Source of the DNA: JBBQVS01 sp964657325
GTDB taxonomy: Bacteria; Chloroflexota; Ktedonobacteria; Ktedonobacterales; Ktedonobacteraceae
DNA length: 64,000 nt
NCBI GenBank assembly: GCA_964657325.1
Contig: CAZZVE010000002.1
Location: forward strand, 41,819-105,818
Reading direction: 5' to 3'
Part shown: positions 32,274 through 41,695 of the stretch, piece by piece
Position numbering within the stretch: the first letter of the stretch is position 1
Layout of the letters: each line of letters begins with the position of its first letter
The notes under the pieces: model-generated
What the model was told of the DNA's origin: nothing
Seen by the model: only the letters and a program-made list of their open reading frames with translations
Databases searched by the model: none
Translations under genes and position numbers: made by a program

Positions 32274-34751
32274 ATGCAAGATGTAGAAGCTCTGCTTCGT
32301 CAAATGACTCTACAAGAAAAAGTCTCGATGCTGGCTGGTACGAATGATTGGTATACAGTGCCTGTAGAGCGATTGGGCATCCCTTCGCTAAAGACGACCG
32401 ATGGCCCTAATGGTGCTCGTGGAGCAGGAGGCTTTACGAGTGCTGTAAAGGCGACCTGCTTTCCCGCGGAGATTTCGCTTGCCTCAACATGGAACACGGA
32501 CCTGCTTGAGCGTGTTGGACAGGCTCTGGCACGTGAAGCGAAGATGAAGAGTGCTCAGGTGCTCTTAGCTCCAACGGTCAATATCCAGCGTTCGCCACTT
32601 GGAGGGCGTAACTTTGAATGTTTTTCCGAAGATCCCTACCTGACAGCTCGCTTAGCCGTTGCCTATATCACAGGCTTGCAACGCGAGGGAGTGGGTGCTT
32701 CGATCAAGCATTTTGTGTGTAATGACGAAGAGTTCGAGCGTTTCAGCGTCAGTTCGGAAGTGCGTGAACGGGCACTACGTGAAGTGTATTTGCAGCCATT
32801 TCATACTGCGGTGCGTGAGGCTCACCCCTGGACGGTTATGGCTGCCTATAATCTTGTCAACGGCATTCCTGCCTCGGAAAGCTCCTTGCTTTTAACACAG
32901 ATTCTGCGCGAGGAGTGGGGCTTCGATGGCGTGGTAGTCTCTGACTGGGTTTTTTCGGTCAAAAGCACAGCCGCATCTGTCAATGCTGGACTCGATGTAG
33001 AGATGCCCTCTCCCATCTTTCGTGGCGAGAAGTTGCTTGAGGCTGTCGAGCGAGGGGAGGTCACACAAGACATTCTCGATAGCAGCGTTCGTCGCATCTT
33101 GCACCTCCTGGACAAAGCTGGTCTTTTCGAGCGTACAGAAGTCTTGCCAGAGCAGGATACGAACCTGCCGGACCATCGCGCGTTGATTCGGGAAGCGGCG
33201 GCAGAGGGATGCGTTCTTCTCAAGAATGAGCAGAGCATCCTCCCTCTACAGCAGAAACAGCTCACCTCAATTGCCATCATTGGACCTACTGCTCAGGTGG
33301 CACAGATCATGGGTGGAGGGAGCGCACAGGTCAACGCTCACTATGCGATTACGCCTTTTGATGGCATTGCCGCGAAGGTCGGGGATGCCGTGAAAGTGCA
33401 GTACGAACAAGGCTGCACGAATTATAAGCTGCTCCCTCTGATACAAAGCGAGCAGCTTCTTGCTGGCACCGAAGGAACAACGCCTGGCTTTGCCGTAACC
33501 TATTTTAACTCGCCCAATCTTGAGGGACCTCCTATCTGGCAGGAGACACACCTGCAATCAGAGTTTTCCTGGTTTGGGGAAGCTCCCACAGGCGTCAACC
33601 TTCAGCAGTTCTCACTTCGTGCGACCACTCGTTTTACGCCTTTGGAGACGGGCACGTACACATTTGGTTTGATGAGTGTCGGACTCAGTCGCCTCTTGAT
33701 TGATGGACGTGAGCACATCGACAATTGGACACAGCAGTCGTTTGGAGGAGACTATGTTGGCATGGGAAGTACGGAAGTTCAGACGACGGTGACAGTGGAG
33801 GCGAACCAGACATATCTCTTGACACTCGAATTTGCCAGGAGTGATACACCTATCGCTGCTATTCACCTGGGATGTCTTCCTCCTGCTCCTGCTGATGCTC
33901 TTGAGCGTGCGGCACGTCTCGCGGCAACCTCGGATGCCGCAATCGTGTGTGTAGGTTTCGGTGGTGAATGGCAGAGCGAAGGCTTTGACCGTCAAAGTCT
34001 CGGTTTGCCGGGTAAACAGGACGAACTCATTGAGCAGGTAGCGGCAGCGAATCCACGTACTATCGTGGTGCTCAACACTGGCTCGCCCATCTCAATGCCC
34101 TGGCTTTCGTCGGTAGCGGCTGTTCTACAGGCGTGGTATCCGGGCCAGGAGTGTGGCAACGCCATCGCCGATGTGCTCTTTGGAGACATCACCCCTTCAG
34201 GAAAACTTGCTCAGACCTTCCCGTTACGCTTGGAGGATACTCCCACTTACCTCGATTTCCCAGGTGAAAATGGCAAAATTTACTATGGAGAAGGAGTGTT
34301 TGTCGGGCATCGGTTCTATGAGAAGAGAAAGATTGCGCCTCTGTTCCCCTTTGGTTTCGGTCTCTCCTATACCTCGTTCAGCTATAGCGAGCTTCGGCTG
34401 AGTAAGCAAGAGATCAGTCCGAATGAACCTTTAGAGGTGTCTATTACTGTTTCTAACACGGGGCAGCGCATGGGAAAAGAAATTGTGCAGGTGTATGTCC
34501 GCGATGAATTGGCGAGTCTTAGTCGTCCAGAAAAAGAACTTAAAGCGTTTGCAAAGGTGCAACTAGAACCTGGTGAGCGGAGAACACTAACACTCTCACT
34601 TACCCGCGATGCGCTTGCCTACTACGATGATCTGACACACGAGTGGGTTGCGGAGGCAGGAACGTTTGAGGTGCTTGTGGGGGCATCATCGCAAGATATC
34701 CGCGCTTCCTCGTCGTTTACCCTCGCAGACACGGCGCGCTGGTCCGTGTAG
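32274..34751 (+). CDS. GH3 beta-glucosidase with PA14 domain
   Basis: 825 residues with the GH3 order of domains: an N-terminal TIM barrel with GASIKHFVCNDEE and the nucleophile aspartate in GVVVSDWVFS (about residue 223), then an alpha/beta sandwich domain (AAAEGCVLLKNE, IAIIGPTA). A PA14 sugar-binding insert (VTYFNSPNLEG to LLIDGREHIDNW) and a C-terminal fibronectin-III-like domain (FGFGLSYTSFSYSEL) follow. There is no signal peptide, so it likely cleaves imported glucosides inside the cell. GAGGAG precedes the ATG. It is the last enzyme of the second ABC operon. Confidence 0.92.
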   Translation: MQDVEALLRQMTLQEKVSMLAGTNDWYTVPVERLGIPSLKTTDGPNGARGAGGFTSAVKATCFPAEISLASTWNTDLLERVGQALAREAKMKSAQVLLAPTVNIQRSPLGGRNFECFSEDPYLTARLAVAYITGLQREGVGASIKHFVCNDEEFERFSVSSEVRERALREVYLQPFHTAVREAHPWTVMAAYNLVNGIPASESSLLLTQILREEWGFDGVVVSDWVFSVKSTAASVNAGLDVEMPSPIFRGEKLLEAVERGEVTQDILDSSVRRILHLLDKAGLFERTEVLPEQDTNLPDHRALIREAAAEGCVLLKNEQSILPLQQKQLTSIAIIGPTAQVAQIMGGGSAQVNAHYAITPFDGIAAKVGDAVKVQYEQGCTNYKLLPLIQSEQLLAGTEGTTPGFAVTYFNSPNLEGPPIWQETHLQSEFSWFGEAPTGVNLQQFSLRATTRFTPLETGTYTFGLMSVGLSRLLIDGREHIDNWTQQSFGGDYVGMGSTEVQTTVTVEANQTYLLTLEFARSDTPIAAIHLGCLPPAPADALERAARLAATSDAAIVCVGFGGEWQSEGFDRQSLGLPGKQDELIEQVAAANPRTIVVLNTGSPISMPWLSSVAAVLQAWYPGQECGNAIADVLFGDITPSGKLAQTFPLRLEDTPTYLDFPGENGKIYYGEGVFVGHRFYEKRKIAPLFPFGFGLSYTSFSYSELRLSKQEISPNEPLEVSITVSNTGQRMGKEIVQVYVRDELASLSRPEKELKAFAKVQLEPGERRTLTLSLTRDALAYYDDLTHEWVAEAGTFEVLVGASSQDIRASSSFTLADTARWSV

Positions 34752-34821
34752 TTGGAGAAGCTATAGTCATTATTGTGACATTGTGTGTGATACAGGTTGC
34801 TGATACTATGATAGAATAAAA

Positions 34822-34853
34822 AAAGGGAGATGCTGCAATCAGCACCTCCCTTT
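34822..34853. terminator. Rho-independent terminator after GH3
   Basis: A 14-base stem with one A/C mismatch (AAAGGGAGATGCTG against CAGCACCTCCCTTT) encloses the loop CAAT. It has A-rich and T-rich flanks and separates the GH3 gene from the LacI gene. Confidence 0.75.
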
Positions 34854-34911
34854 AGTTCTTATCTCCATGAAACAACTACAGAATTCATGAGCGCATTGTA
34901 GGAAAGAAAAT

Positions 34912-35919
34912 ATGGTAACTATTCGTGATGTCGCACACAAAGCTGAGGTCTCGATAGCAACAGTATCACGTGTCGTCAATAGCAAACGCCCTGTTCATCC
35001 CGACATTCGAGAGCGTGTGTTGAAAGCAATAGATGAACTTAATTATCGTCCAAACTATCTCGCGCGGGGCTTGCGCCAGCACACCTCAGGTATGGTTGGT
35101 TTGATTACCCCTGATAACTCGAACCCCTTTTATGCTGAACTGGCACGTGCTATCGAAGATGCAGGCTTTGCCGCAGGATATAGTGTCATCCTGTGCAATT
35201 CAGACCTTTCGGATGAGAAGCAGCAAGCCTATATCGATGTGCTGTTATCGCATAAGGTAGATGGTGTGATTTTCATCGACATTATGGATGTAGTGCCAAA
35301 GGCCGTTGAGCGTATCCTGGCTGAACATATTCCCCTGGTCCTCACAAATGCCGACAATCCGATACCTGCTATAGATCAGGTACTTATTGATAATTATCAG
35401 GGAGGATATCTGGCAGGGCAATACCTGCTTCGCCTGAACCATCGACGTATTGGATGCATTACACTCTATCACCCTCACTCGTACCAATCGAAGCGTATTG
35501 TTGGCTTTCGACAGGCTCTATCCGAGAGTACCATCGAATTGACCGAGGCGGACTTTACACTTGGAAATGGACGCTACGAAAGTGGGTATAAGGCCATGCA
35601 AGACCTTATTCAACGCCACCCTGATCTTACTGCCGTCTATGTCTATAATGATTTAATGGCACTTGGGGCGATGAATGCACTTCATATGCTAGGAAAGCGA
35701 GTTCCTGAAGACATCTCCATTATTGGGTTTGACAACATCTTTTATGCCTCCGCATTTGGGCCATCCCTCACTACGATAGTACAACCGATTACGGCTATCG
35801 GGCAGGAGTGTGTCGCTCTACTACTCGAACGTCTTCAGCACCCAGAAAAGGCACCAACACACACCATGCTACCAGTAGAGTTGATTGAACGGTCCAGTTG
35901 TCGGTGCTTGCCAGCGTAG
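34912..35919 (+). CDS. LacI family transcriptional regulator
   Basis: 335 residues. The helix-turn-helix is TIRDVAHKAEVSIATVSRVVN with the hinge LNYRPNYLARGLR. The sensor domain runs from MVGLITPDNSNPFYAE to LPVELIERSSC. It is not divergent from the operon it most likely controls; it follows the GH3 gene after a terminator. The perfect palindrome at 27193-27229 is the best operator candidate. AGGAAAG precedes the ATG. Confidence 0.9.
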   Translation: MVTIRDVAHKAEVSIATVSRVVNSKRPVHPDIRERVLKAIDELNYRPNYLARGLRQHTSGMVGLITPDNSNPFYAELARAIEDAGFAAGYSVILCNSDLSDEKQQAYIDVLLSHKVDGVIFIDIMDVVPKAVERILAEHIPLVLTNADNPIPAIDQVLIDNYQGGYLAGQYLLRLNHRRIGCITLYHPHSYQSKRIVGFRQALSESTIELTEADFTLGNGRYESGYKAMQDLIQRHPDLTAVYVYNDLMALGAMNALHMLGKRVPEDISIIGFDNIFYASAFGPSLTTIVQPITAIGQECVALLLERLQHPEKAPTHTMLPVELIERSSCRCLPA

Positions 35920-35950
35920 TAAAGGCATCCAGCCCTACAGAGGACCTCAT

Positions 35951-35980
35951 TACCTGCCGATAGTTTTGATTAGGCAGGTA
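35951..35980 (+). terminator. Terminator after the LacI gene
   Basis: TACCTGCC (35951-35958) pairs with GGCAGGTA (35973-35980), followed by TTTCCCC. It marks the right end of the sugar locus and the left edge of the PrimPol module. Confidence 0.5.
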
Positions 35981-36039
35981 TTTCCCCTCCTCGTCTCCTG
36001 TAGGCTCATTCCCCTAGCGCGAAAGGTTCGCTTACCTCA

Positions 36040-37899
36040 ATGGAACCGATAGTCCCAACATACTTAGAGTTAGAATTTGGTGAGTATACAGAGCGTGTAC
36101 TCAAGTATGCATTGCACTATGCTGGCAAATTGTGGCCAGTGTTGCCATTGCACACTCTCACGACGAAAACACAGATTTGTACCTGTCGGCAAGGTCCAGT
36201 ATGTACGTCATACGCGAAACATCCTGTGCCGATGAACGGTGTAAAAGCCGCCACAACCGATACGACTATAATTCAGCAATGGTGGCAGAAGCACCCTCGC
36301 GCGAATATTGGTATCGCAACGGGTCATGGGTTGCTGGTTGTGGACATTGACCCGCGACATGGTGGCTCGTTGGAGCAGTTAGCCAAACGCTTCTCGCTGC
36401 CAGATACGGCGATGGTGCAAACGGGAAGCGCGGGCTGGCATCTCTATTTCGCATATGAGGGCGAATTGAAAAATAGCGTAGGCAAGCTGGGCGAGGGTAT
36501 TGACATACGCGGCACGCATGGTTATGTTGTGGCACCACCAAGTTTGCATGTATCCGGCAATTACTACGCGTGGGCTAATCAACTCCCACCAACACCACTA
36601 CCCCAATCGCTACTCGACGCGTTATGCTCTCCGATGAAATCAAAAATCTATCCTTCCGCACAACTCTCATTGCTAGAGCACATGACGAACACACCTCTTC
36701 CGCTAGAGCCAGTGACGAACGCGACACAACTGGTATCGCTCGCAAAAACATCGGCGATACCAGAGGGCAAGCGCAACTCGGCCTTGTTGAGTATGGCGGG
36801 TGCGTTACGCAATCAAGGCGCGACGATTGACGCCATTAGTCAAGCATTGAACGCGATCAATAGTGTGCAGTGTGTGCCACCGTTGTCTACCGCCGAAGTG
36901 AAGCGTATCGCGGAAAGCGCGGCCCGTTGGGAGCAGGGTACGGCGGCACAGGCGGGTATCGTGCCGGAGATGTTCACGATGGCGAACCTGCTCACCATGT
37001 CTTTACCCGACCCACAATGGGCCATTCCTACCTTCTTGCCCGTTGGCGTAACACTGCTGGCGGGTAAGCCCAAGATGGGGAAGTCCTGGCTTGCCCTCGC
37101 GCTCGCGTTAGCCATCGCGGAAAATCGGCTTGCCCTCGGTACGCTACCTGTGACGCAAGGCGACGTGCTCTACCTCGGCCTGGAAGATAGTCTACGGCGT
37201 ATCGCGGACCGAGGAGCCAAGTTGCTGCAAGGTCGTACACCACCAGAGAACTTCACCTGGGTCGGCACATGGAACCAGCTAAGTACAGGTGGGTTAGCCG
37301 ATATCGAGGATTGGCTGTACAAGCACAAGGAGGCGCGTCTGGTCGTGATCGACACACTAGCGAAGGTGCGACCTCTCACGCCGAGTACCAGCACTGGCTA
37401 TAGCGATGACTATGCCGTTATGACCCCACTTAAAACCATCGCCGAGGACAACAACATCGCCATCCTCGTCATTCACCACCTGCGCAAGATGGGTGCGCCC
37501 GATGTCATGGACACCATCAGTGGTACCACAGGCTTGACCGGAGCTACTGATTGTAACATGGTGCTTGACCGCGAACGTGGCAAGGACGAAGCAGTATTGC
37601 ACATAACGGGTCGGGACGTGGAGGAGCAAGAGTTGCAATTGACGTTCGACGCGGAGACCGCGCAATGGACGATGCAGGGGAATGCGGATAGACAGCGTGT
37701 GTCGAAGGAGCAACGTGAGATGCTTGCAGTATTGGAAATTGCTGAAGGTCCACTTTCACCCGTAGAGATGAGTAATCGGCTTTCGATAAGCACTTCCTAT
37801 GGACGGAAAATTGTGCATGATCTGGTGAAAATGGGTAAAGTAACTCAGATACGACGCGGGTTGTATGAAGTAAGCAATACGGAGAAGGAGGGTATATAG
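36040..37899 (+). CDS. Bifunctional DNA primase-polymerase fused to a RepA-type helicase
   Basis: 619 residues in four parts. Residues ~20-190 are a PrimPol domain: ALHYAGKLWPVLPL, a Cys pair in CTCRQGPVC, the acidic active site VVDIDPRHGG, and GSAGWHLYF, IDIRG and YVVAPPSLH. Residues ~225-300 match a primase C-terminal helical domain (IPEGKRNSALLSMAGALRNQG). Residues ~325-540 are a RecA-like ATPase with Walker A GKPKMGKSW, Walker B LVVIDTL and IHHLRK. The last ~60 residues form a winged helix (EMSNRLSISTSYGRKIVHDL). Such proteins start and unwind replication of plasmids, phages and integrative elements. No integrase or partner gene lies beside it. An iteron-like region begins two bases after the stop. 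Confidence 0.85.
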   Translation: MEPIVPTYLELEFGEYTERVLKYALHYAGKLWPVLPLHTLTTKTQICTCRQGPVCTSYAKHPVPMNGVKAATTDTTIIQQWWQKHPRANIGIATGHGLLVVDIDPRHGGSLEQLAKRFSLPDTAMVQTGSAGWHLYFAYEGELKNSVGKLGEGIDIRGTHGYVVAPPSLHVSGNYYAWANQLPPTPLPQSLLDALCSPMKSKIYPSAQLSLLEHMTNTPLPLEPVTNATQLVSLAKTSAIPEGKRNSALLSMAGALRNQGATIDAISQALNAINSVQCVPPLSTAEVKRIAESAARWEQGTAAQAGIVPEMFTMANLLTMSLPDPQWAIPTFLPVGVTLLAGKPKMGKSWLALALALAIAENRLALGTLPVTQGDVLYLGLEDSLRRIADRGAKLLQGRTPPENFTWVGTWNQLSTGGLADIEDWLYKHKEARLVVIDTLAKVRPLTPSTSTGYSDDYAVMTPLKTIAEDNNIAILVIHHLRKMGAPDVMDTISGTTGLTGATDCNMVLDRERGKDEAVLHITGRDVEEQELQLTFDAETAQWTMQGNADRQRVSKEQREMLAVLEIAEGPLSPVEMSNRLSISTSYGRKIVHDLVKMGKVTQIRRGLYEVSNTEKEGI

Positions 37900-37901
37900 A
37901 A

Positions 37902-38134
37902 ATTTAGTAATATTGTAACGTTTCCCCTGTGAGGCCCTTTGTGGAGCGGATCTAAAGAGTAATAAAAATGTTACTATTGGGATTTTATATTTGTAACGTT
38001 GTAACGTTTCTGCGAAAGAGGAATACAAACGTTACAATATTACAAATATAAAATCCCAATAGTAACATTAAAAAATGGTCACAAAATGGCCTGTAGAGCG
38101 GACTCACAAGAAAAACGTTACAATATTACTAAAT
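37902..38134. repeat. Nested inverted repeats with iteron-like units, candidate replication origin
   Basis: Outer perfect 22-base arms lie at 37902-37923 and 38113-38134. Inside them are perfect 30-base arms at 37967-37996 and 38040-38069, and inside those GTAACGTTT (38001-38009) against AAACGTTAC (38027-38035). The unit AAACGTTACAATATTAC occurs in full at 38027-38043 and 38113-38129, and inverted at 37907-37923; GTAACGTT half units lie at 37993-38000 and 38001-38008. The region is AT-rich and directly follows the PrimPol-helicase gene, as plasmid origins often do. Confidence 0.6.
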
Positions 38135-38214
38135 TATAGGGATGTGAGGTGGTGTAATGAATATATTGGTCTGCTTATGTACGGAAAAAATTCATACGTT
38201 GGCGTGAGGGCGAC

Positions 38215-38315
38215 ATGACAGGGGCAAGCCCTGTCACTACTATACACCGATGCGCCACTGCGTGGCGTAGCCATGCGGTTCGGTGTATAGTAGTGACAGG
38301 GCTTGCCCCTGTCAT
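38215..38315. repeat. Long perfect hairpin, REP/MITE-like (ATGACAGGGGCAAG family)
   Basis: Perfect 35-base arms (38215-38249 and 38281-38315) enclose a 31-base loop that itself can pair. A shorter relative lies at 47351-47379. It sits between the PrimPol module and the pca genes. Confidence 0.75.
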
Positions 38316-38439
38316 CCTTCCCCACGCCTGTTATGCCTCACACCTTGTCATATACCATATATCCTATAGCCATAGACTACATATCCTTCTAGCATCTATG
38401 GTATCATACATTCAGGCAAATACTAGAAAGGCAGGCATC

Positions 38440-38844
38440 ATGTCGGAATCACGCTACGATATCGGAATGAATGTTCGCAAGGAGGTACTCGGTAGCGAGT
38501 ATGTCGAGCGGTCACAGGCACGCGTAACGGAGTTTGACGCGGACTTTCAACGCTATATCACGGAGAGCGCGTGGGGGTCTGTGTGGGCCAGACCAGACCT
38601 GGACAAGCGGACACGTAGCCTTGTGACTATCGCAATACTGGCGGCACTTGGACGTGAGGAACTTGCGCTACACCTGCATGCAAGCCAAAATATTGGCGTG
38701 GACCCACACGAAATCGCGGAAGTACTTCTTCATGTAGCCGTGTATGCGGGCGTTCCTGCCGCGAATCATGCGTTTGCGGTGGCGAAAAAAGAGTTCGATA
38801 CGCCAATACAGAACTCGGAAAAGAGTGAGCAAGCGAACAGCTAG
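38440..38844 (+). CDS. pcaC: 4-carboxymuconolactone decarboxylase
   Basis: 134 residues from ATG 38440, with AGAAAGGCAGG ahead; the frame is open further upstream through the hairpin repeat but that part is not coding. The alpha-helical CMD fold is seen in WGSVWARPDLDKRTRSLVTIAILAALG and the ELALHLHASQNIGVDPHEIAEVLLHVAVYAG segment with the catalytic His. It converts 4-carboxymuconolactone to 3-oxoadipate enol-lactone in protocatechuate breakdown. It heads the pca cluster, 15 bases before pcaH. Confidence 0.9.
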   Translation: MSESRYDIGMNVRKEVLGSEYVERSQARVTEFDADFQRYITESAWGSVWARPDLDKRTRSLVTIAILAALGREELALHLHASQNIGVDPHEIAEVLLHVAVYAGVPAANHAFAVAKKEFDTPIQNSEKSEQANS

Positions 38845-38859
38845 CAGGAGGACGGACGT

Positions 38860-39600
38860 ATGAATTTTACCACGATTGGTGATATTGTACGGGGAGACCG
38901 CGAGGTGTTTCCACCCTATTTGTATGAAGCGTATCAGTCCACGCGTCGTCGTGCCCCTCTACTTCCACTTATTGAGATCCCATTGACGCTCTCGGAATTG
39001 ACTGGTCCAGGTCCCGCTATCAGTGCCGTGACACCGGAAGATGCCGACCTGACGCGTAACGCTGGCACCGAGGGTGAGGCGATTGGACAGCGCATTATCG
39101 TTACGGGTTGTGTCCTCGACGAGCAGGGCAAGCCAGTACCACATACGCTTTTGGAGATTTGGCAGGCCAACGCATCTGGTCGCTATCTACATAAGCGCGA
39201 TCAGTGGCCCGGTCCGCTTGACCCAAACTTCCTCGGCATCGGGCGTTGCCTGACGAATGCGGACGGTGTGTACCGCTTTCAAACCATCCGTCCAGGTGCG
39301 TATCCGTGGAAGAACCACTACAATGCATGGCGTCCGGCCCACATCCATTTCTCAGTGTTTGGACCTTCCATGTCGTCGCGTCTGGTGACGCAGATGTACT
39401 TTCCCGATGACCCACTGCACTCACTCGATCCCATTATGAATGGCGTCCCTACGGATGCCGCGCAGAAGCGTCTGATCGCCACCTATGACCACGCTCTGAC
39501 CGAGCCAGAATGGGCACTTGGTTATCGTTGGGACATTATCGTGCATGGCCCACAAGCGACACCGTTTGAGCCAGTCATACTACAGGGAAGCCAATCATGA
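38860..39600 (+). CDS. pcaH: Protocatechuate 3,4-dioxygenase, beta subunit
   Basis: 246 residues. The intradiol dioxygenase core carries the iron ligands in NHYNAWRPAHIHFS (Tyr, His, His), with the other tyrosine in the GRYLH segment. It cleaves the ring of protocatechuate between its two hydroxyls using Fe(III) and O2, giving 3-carboxy-cis,cis-muconate. The N-terminal ~60 residues match the beta-subunit arm (PPYLYEAYQSTRRRAPL). GGAGGA precedes the ATG. Its stop overlaps the start of pcaG by four bases (ATGA), so translation is coupled. Confidence 0.93.
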   Translation: MNFTTIGDIVRGDREVFPPYLYEAYQSTRRRAPLLPLIEIPLTLSELTGPGPAISAVTPEDADLTRNAGTEGEAIGQRIIVTGCVLDEQGKPVPHTLLEIWQANASGRYLHKRDQWPGPLDPNFLGIGRCLTNADGVYRFQTIRPGAYPWKNHYNAWRPAHIHFSVFGPSMSSRLVTQMYFPDDPLHSLDPIMNGVPTDAAQKRLIATYDHALTEPEWALGYRWDIIVHGPQATPFEPVILQGSQS

Positions 39601-40178
39601 ATACATTTCTCCTCACAAGTTCTCAAACAGTCGGCCCATTTTTCTCACCTGCCCTATTGCGAGAAGATGCGCGTCGTAACACACTCGTCCAGCCTGAGAC
39701 CGTTGGTGAGCGTATCCGCATCGAGGGACGCGTACTAGACGGTGATGGGCTACCAGTTCCTGACGCGATGGTCGAGATTTGGCAAGCGAACGCGCATGGT
39801 CGCTATAACCATCCAGCCGATCAGGGATCAACTGCCCTCGATACGTCCTTCACAGGCTTTGGTCGCTCAGGTACAAATGAGAACGGGGACTACTGGTTCG
39901 AGACCATTAAGCCTGGCCACGTTCCATTTAATGAGACACAATTACAGGCACCCCATATCAACGTGACCATCTTTGCGCGTGGATTACTCAATCATCTCGT
40001 GACACGCATCTACTTCGCGGGTGACCCTACGAACACATCCGATCCAGTGCTACAACATGTACCAGGGGACCGACGAGCAACCTTGCTTGCTAAGCGTGAA
40101 CAACGCGAGAACGCGGTTGTCTATCGCTTCGATATCGTGATGCAAGGCGCGAACGAGACCGCGTTTTTCAATGTCTAG
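39597..40178 (+). CDS. pcaG: Protocatechuate 3,4-dioxygenase, alpha subunit
   Basis: 193 residues, the normal alpha-subunit length. It has the same beta-sandwich as PcaH (VEIWQANAHGRYNHPADQ, QAPHINVTIFARG) but lacks the tyrosine and histidine iron ligands, as expected for the non-catalytic subunit that shapes the active site. Its start overlaps the pcaH stop. A REP-like hairpin (40202-40290) separates it from pcaB. Confidence 0.92.
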   Translation: MNTFLLTSSQTVGPFFSPALLREDARRNTLVQPETVGERIRIEGRVLDGDGLPVPDAMVEIWQANAHGRYNHPADQGSTALDTSFTGFGRSGTNENGDYWFETIKPGHVPFNETQLQAPHINVTIFARGLLNHLVTRIYFAGDPTNTSDPVLQHVPGDRRATLLAKREQRENAVVYRFDIVMQGANETAFFNV

Positions 40179-40201
40179 TTTTTTTCGATGTCTGATGGGC
40201 A

Positions 40202-40290
40202 AGGGCACCCGCAAGGGGATGCCCCTCCCATACGTGAAACGGTTCATAATGCACCGTCATATGGGAGGGGCATCCCCTTGCGGGTGCCCT
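40202..40290. repeat. Long perfect hairpin, REP/MITE-like (AGGGCACCCGCAAGG family)
   Basis: Perfect 31-base arms (40202-40232 and 40260-40290) enclose a 27-base loop. It lies between pcaG and pcaB, inside what should be one operon, so it may split or stabilise the transcript. Confidence 0.75.
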
Positions 40291-40342
40291 GGTTTGGCGT
40301 CAGATGAACTGTATCGGAACGCAATTGGAAAGGCAACGTCTC

Positions 40343-41695
40343 ATGTCACAGCAGATTGACCTCTTTAGTACGCCAAAGATGTCTTCTGTTTTCTCCTATG
40401 AAGCACATGTGCAGGCGATGCTGACGTTCGAGGCCGCACTTGCACGGTCAGAGGCTCGCAGCGGCATCCTTTCGCGGGAGCAGGCGGCACATATCGAGGC
40501 TGCATGTGAAGTTGAACACTTTGATGTTGTCTCCCTGTACCGTGAAGCTTTGACAGCTGGCACACCTGCGATTCCGCTTGTCCGTATGCTCACGGCACTG
40601 GTCGAAGATGATGCAAAAGGCTTCGTTCACTGGGGGGCCACAAGTCAGGACGCGATTGATACTGCTCTGATGCTTCAAATGCGGCAAGGGCTGGACTTGT
40701 TAATTGACGAACTTTATGAGCTATGCGCGGCTAGTGCAAGACTCGCTGAACAACATCGGTCTACGCTCATGATTGGACGAACGCTTCTACAGCAAGCGGT
40801 GCCGATCACCTTTGGACTCAAAGCCGCGCGATGGCTGACCCTTACGTTACGTCAGATGCTTGCATTACAGGAGCATCGGGAACGAACGCTAGCTGTACAA
40901 TTAGGAGGAGCAGCAGGAACGCTTGCCTCTTTAGAGCAAGATGGTCTTCATATAGCGATGCTGCTTGCTGAAGAGCTAGGGCTACCGATGCCAGATATGC
41001 CGTGGCATACGGAACGTGACCGAATTGCTGAGATTGCGTCATCTCTGGGTGTCGTTGCTGGTGCGATGTCAAAGATTGCGGGCGATATCGTGTTGCTGGC
41101 CCAAACGGAGGTTGGCGAAGTCACCGAGGGTATGGGACCAGGAAAAGGGGGGTCGTCTGCCATGCCACAAAAGCATAATCCTGTCGATGCGACAAACGCG
41201 CTTGCATCGGCACGGCTGGCGATTGGCGAGGTGTCCGTACTTTTATCCGCGATGACGCAGGAACATGAACGCGCTGTTGGTGGGTGGCAAGCCGAATGGG
41301 CCGCAATTCCCAATCTGTTCCGCTTTACCGCGAGTGCCGTTGAACACGTTCGGCTTGCGGTAAGTGGCCTTGAGGTCGATACGCAACGCATGAACGCGAA
41401 CCTGAATATGACGAACGGGCTTGTGATGGCTGAGTCGTTGACAATGGCACTTGCTCGCCATGTGGGGAAGTCCGAAGCTCATACGCTCGTTCAGGCAATG
41501 TGCGCACAAGCCGTGAAGTCAGGCACACAACTGCGAGAGGTAGCTATGGCAGAGACACGTGTACACGGCGTTCTCTCTAGCGAAGAGGTTGACTCTGCCC
41601 TCGACCCTGCTAGTTATTTAGGCAGTACAAACACATTTATTGATCGCGCTCTCGCGTCCTATAGTGAGGTCCAGTCTTCACGAGGTGATGTATGA
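40343..41695 (+). CDS. pcaB: 3-carboxy-cis,cis-muconate cycloisomerase
   Basis: 450 residues from ATG 40343 (AAAGG ahead), of the fumarase/aspartase superfamily. The signature loop GSSAMPQKHNPVDA (residues ~273-286) and HWGATSQDAIDTAL are present. It lactonises 3-carboxymuconate, the product of PcaHG, to 4-carboxymuconolactone for PcaC. Its stop overlaps the start of pcaD (ATGA). Confidence 0.92.
   Translation: MSQQIDLFSTPKMSSVFSYEAHVQAMLTFEAALARSEARSGILSREQAAHIEAACEVEHFDVVSLYREALTAGTPAIPLVRMLTALVEDDAKGFVHWGATSQDAIDTALMLQMRQGLDLLIDELYELCAASARLAEQHRSTLMIGRTLLQQAVPITFGLKAARWLTLTLRQMLALQEHRERTLAVQLGGAAGTLASLEQDGLHIAMLLAEELGLPMPDMPWHTERDRIAEIASSLGVVAGAMSKIAGDIVLLAQTEVGEVTEGMGPGKGGSSAMPQKHNPVDATNALASARLAIGEVSVLLSAMTQEHERAVGGWQAEWAAIPNLFRFTASAVEHVRLAVSGLEVDTQRMNANLNMTNGLVMAESLTMALARHVGKSEAHTLVQAMCAQAVKSGTQLREVAMAETRVHGVLSSEEVDSALDPASYLGSTNTFIDRALASYSEVQSSRGDV

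Noticed and set aside
38215..38439. Upstream extension of pcaC through the hairpin
   Set aside because: It translates a repeat element and lacks conservation; the ribosome site is at 38425-38435.
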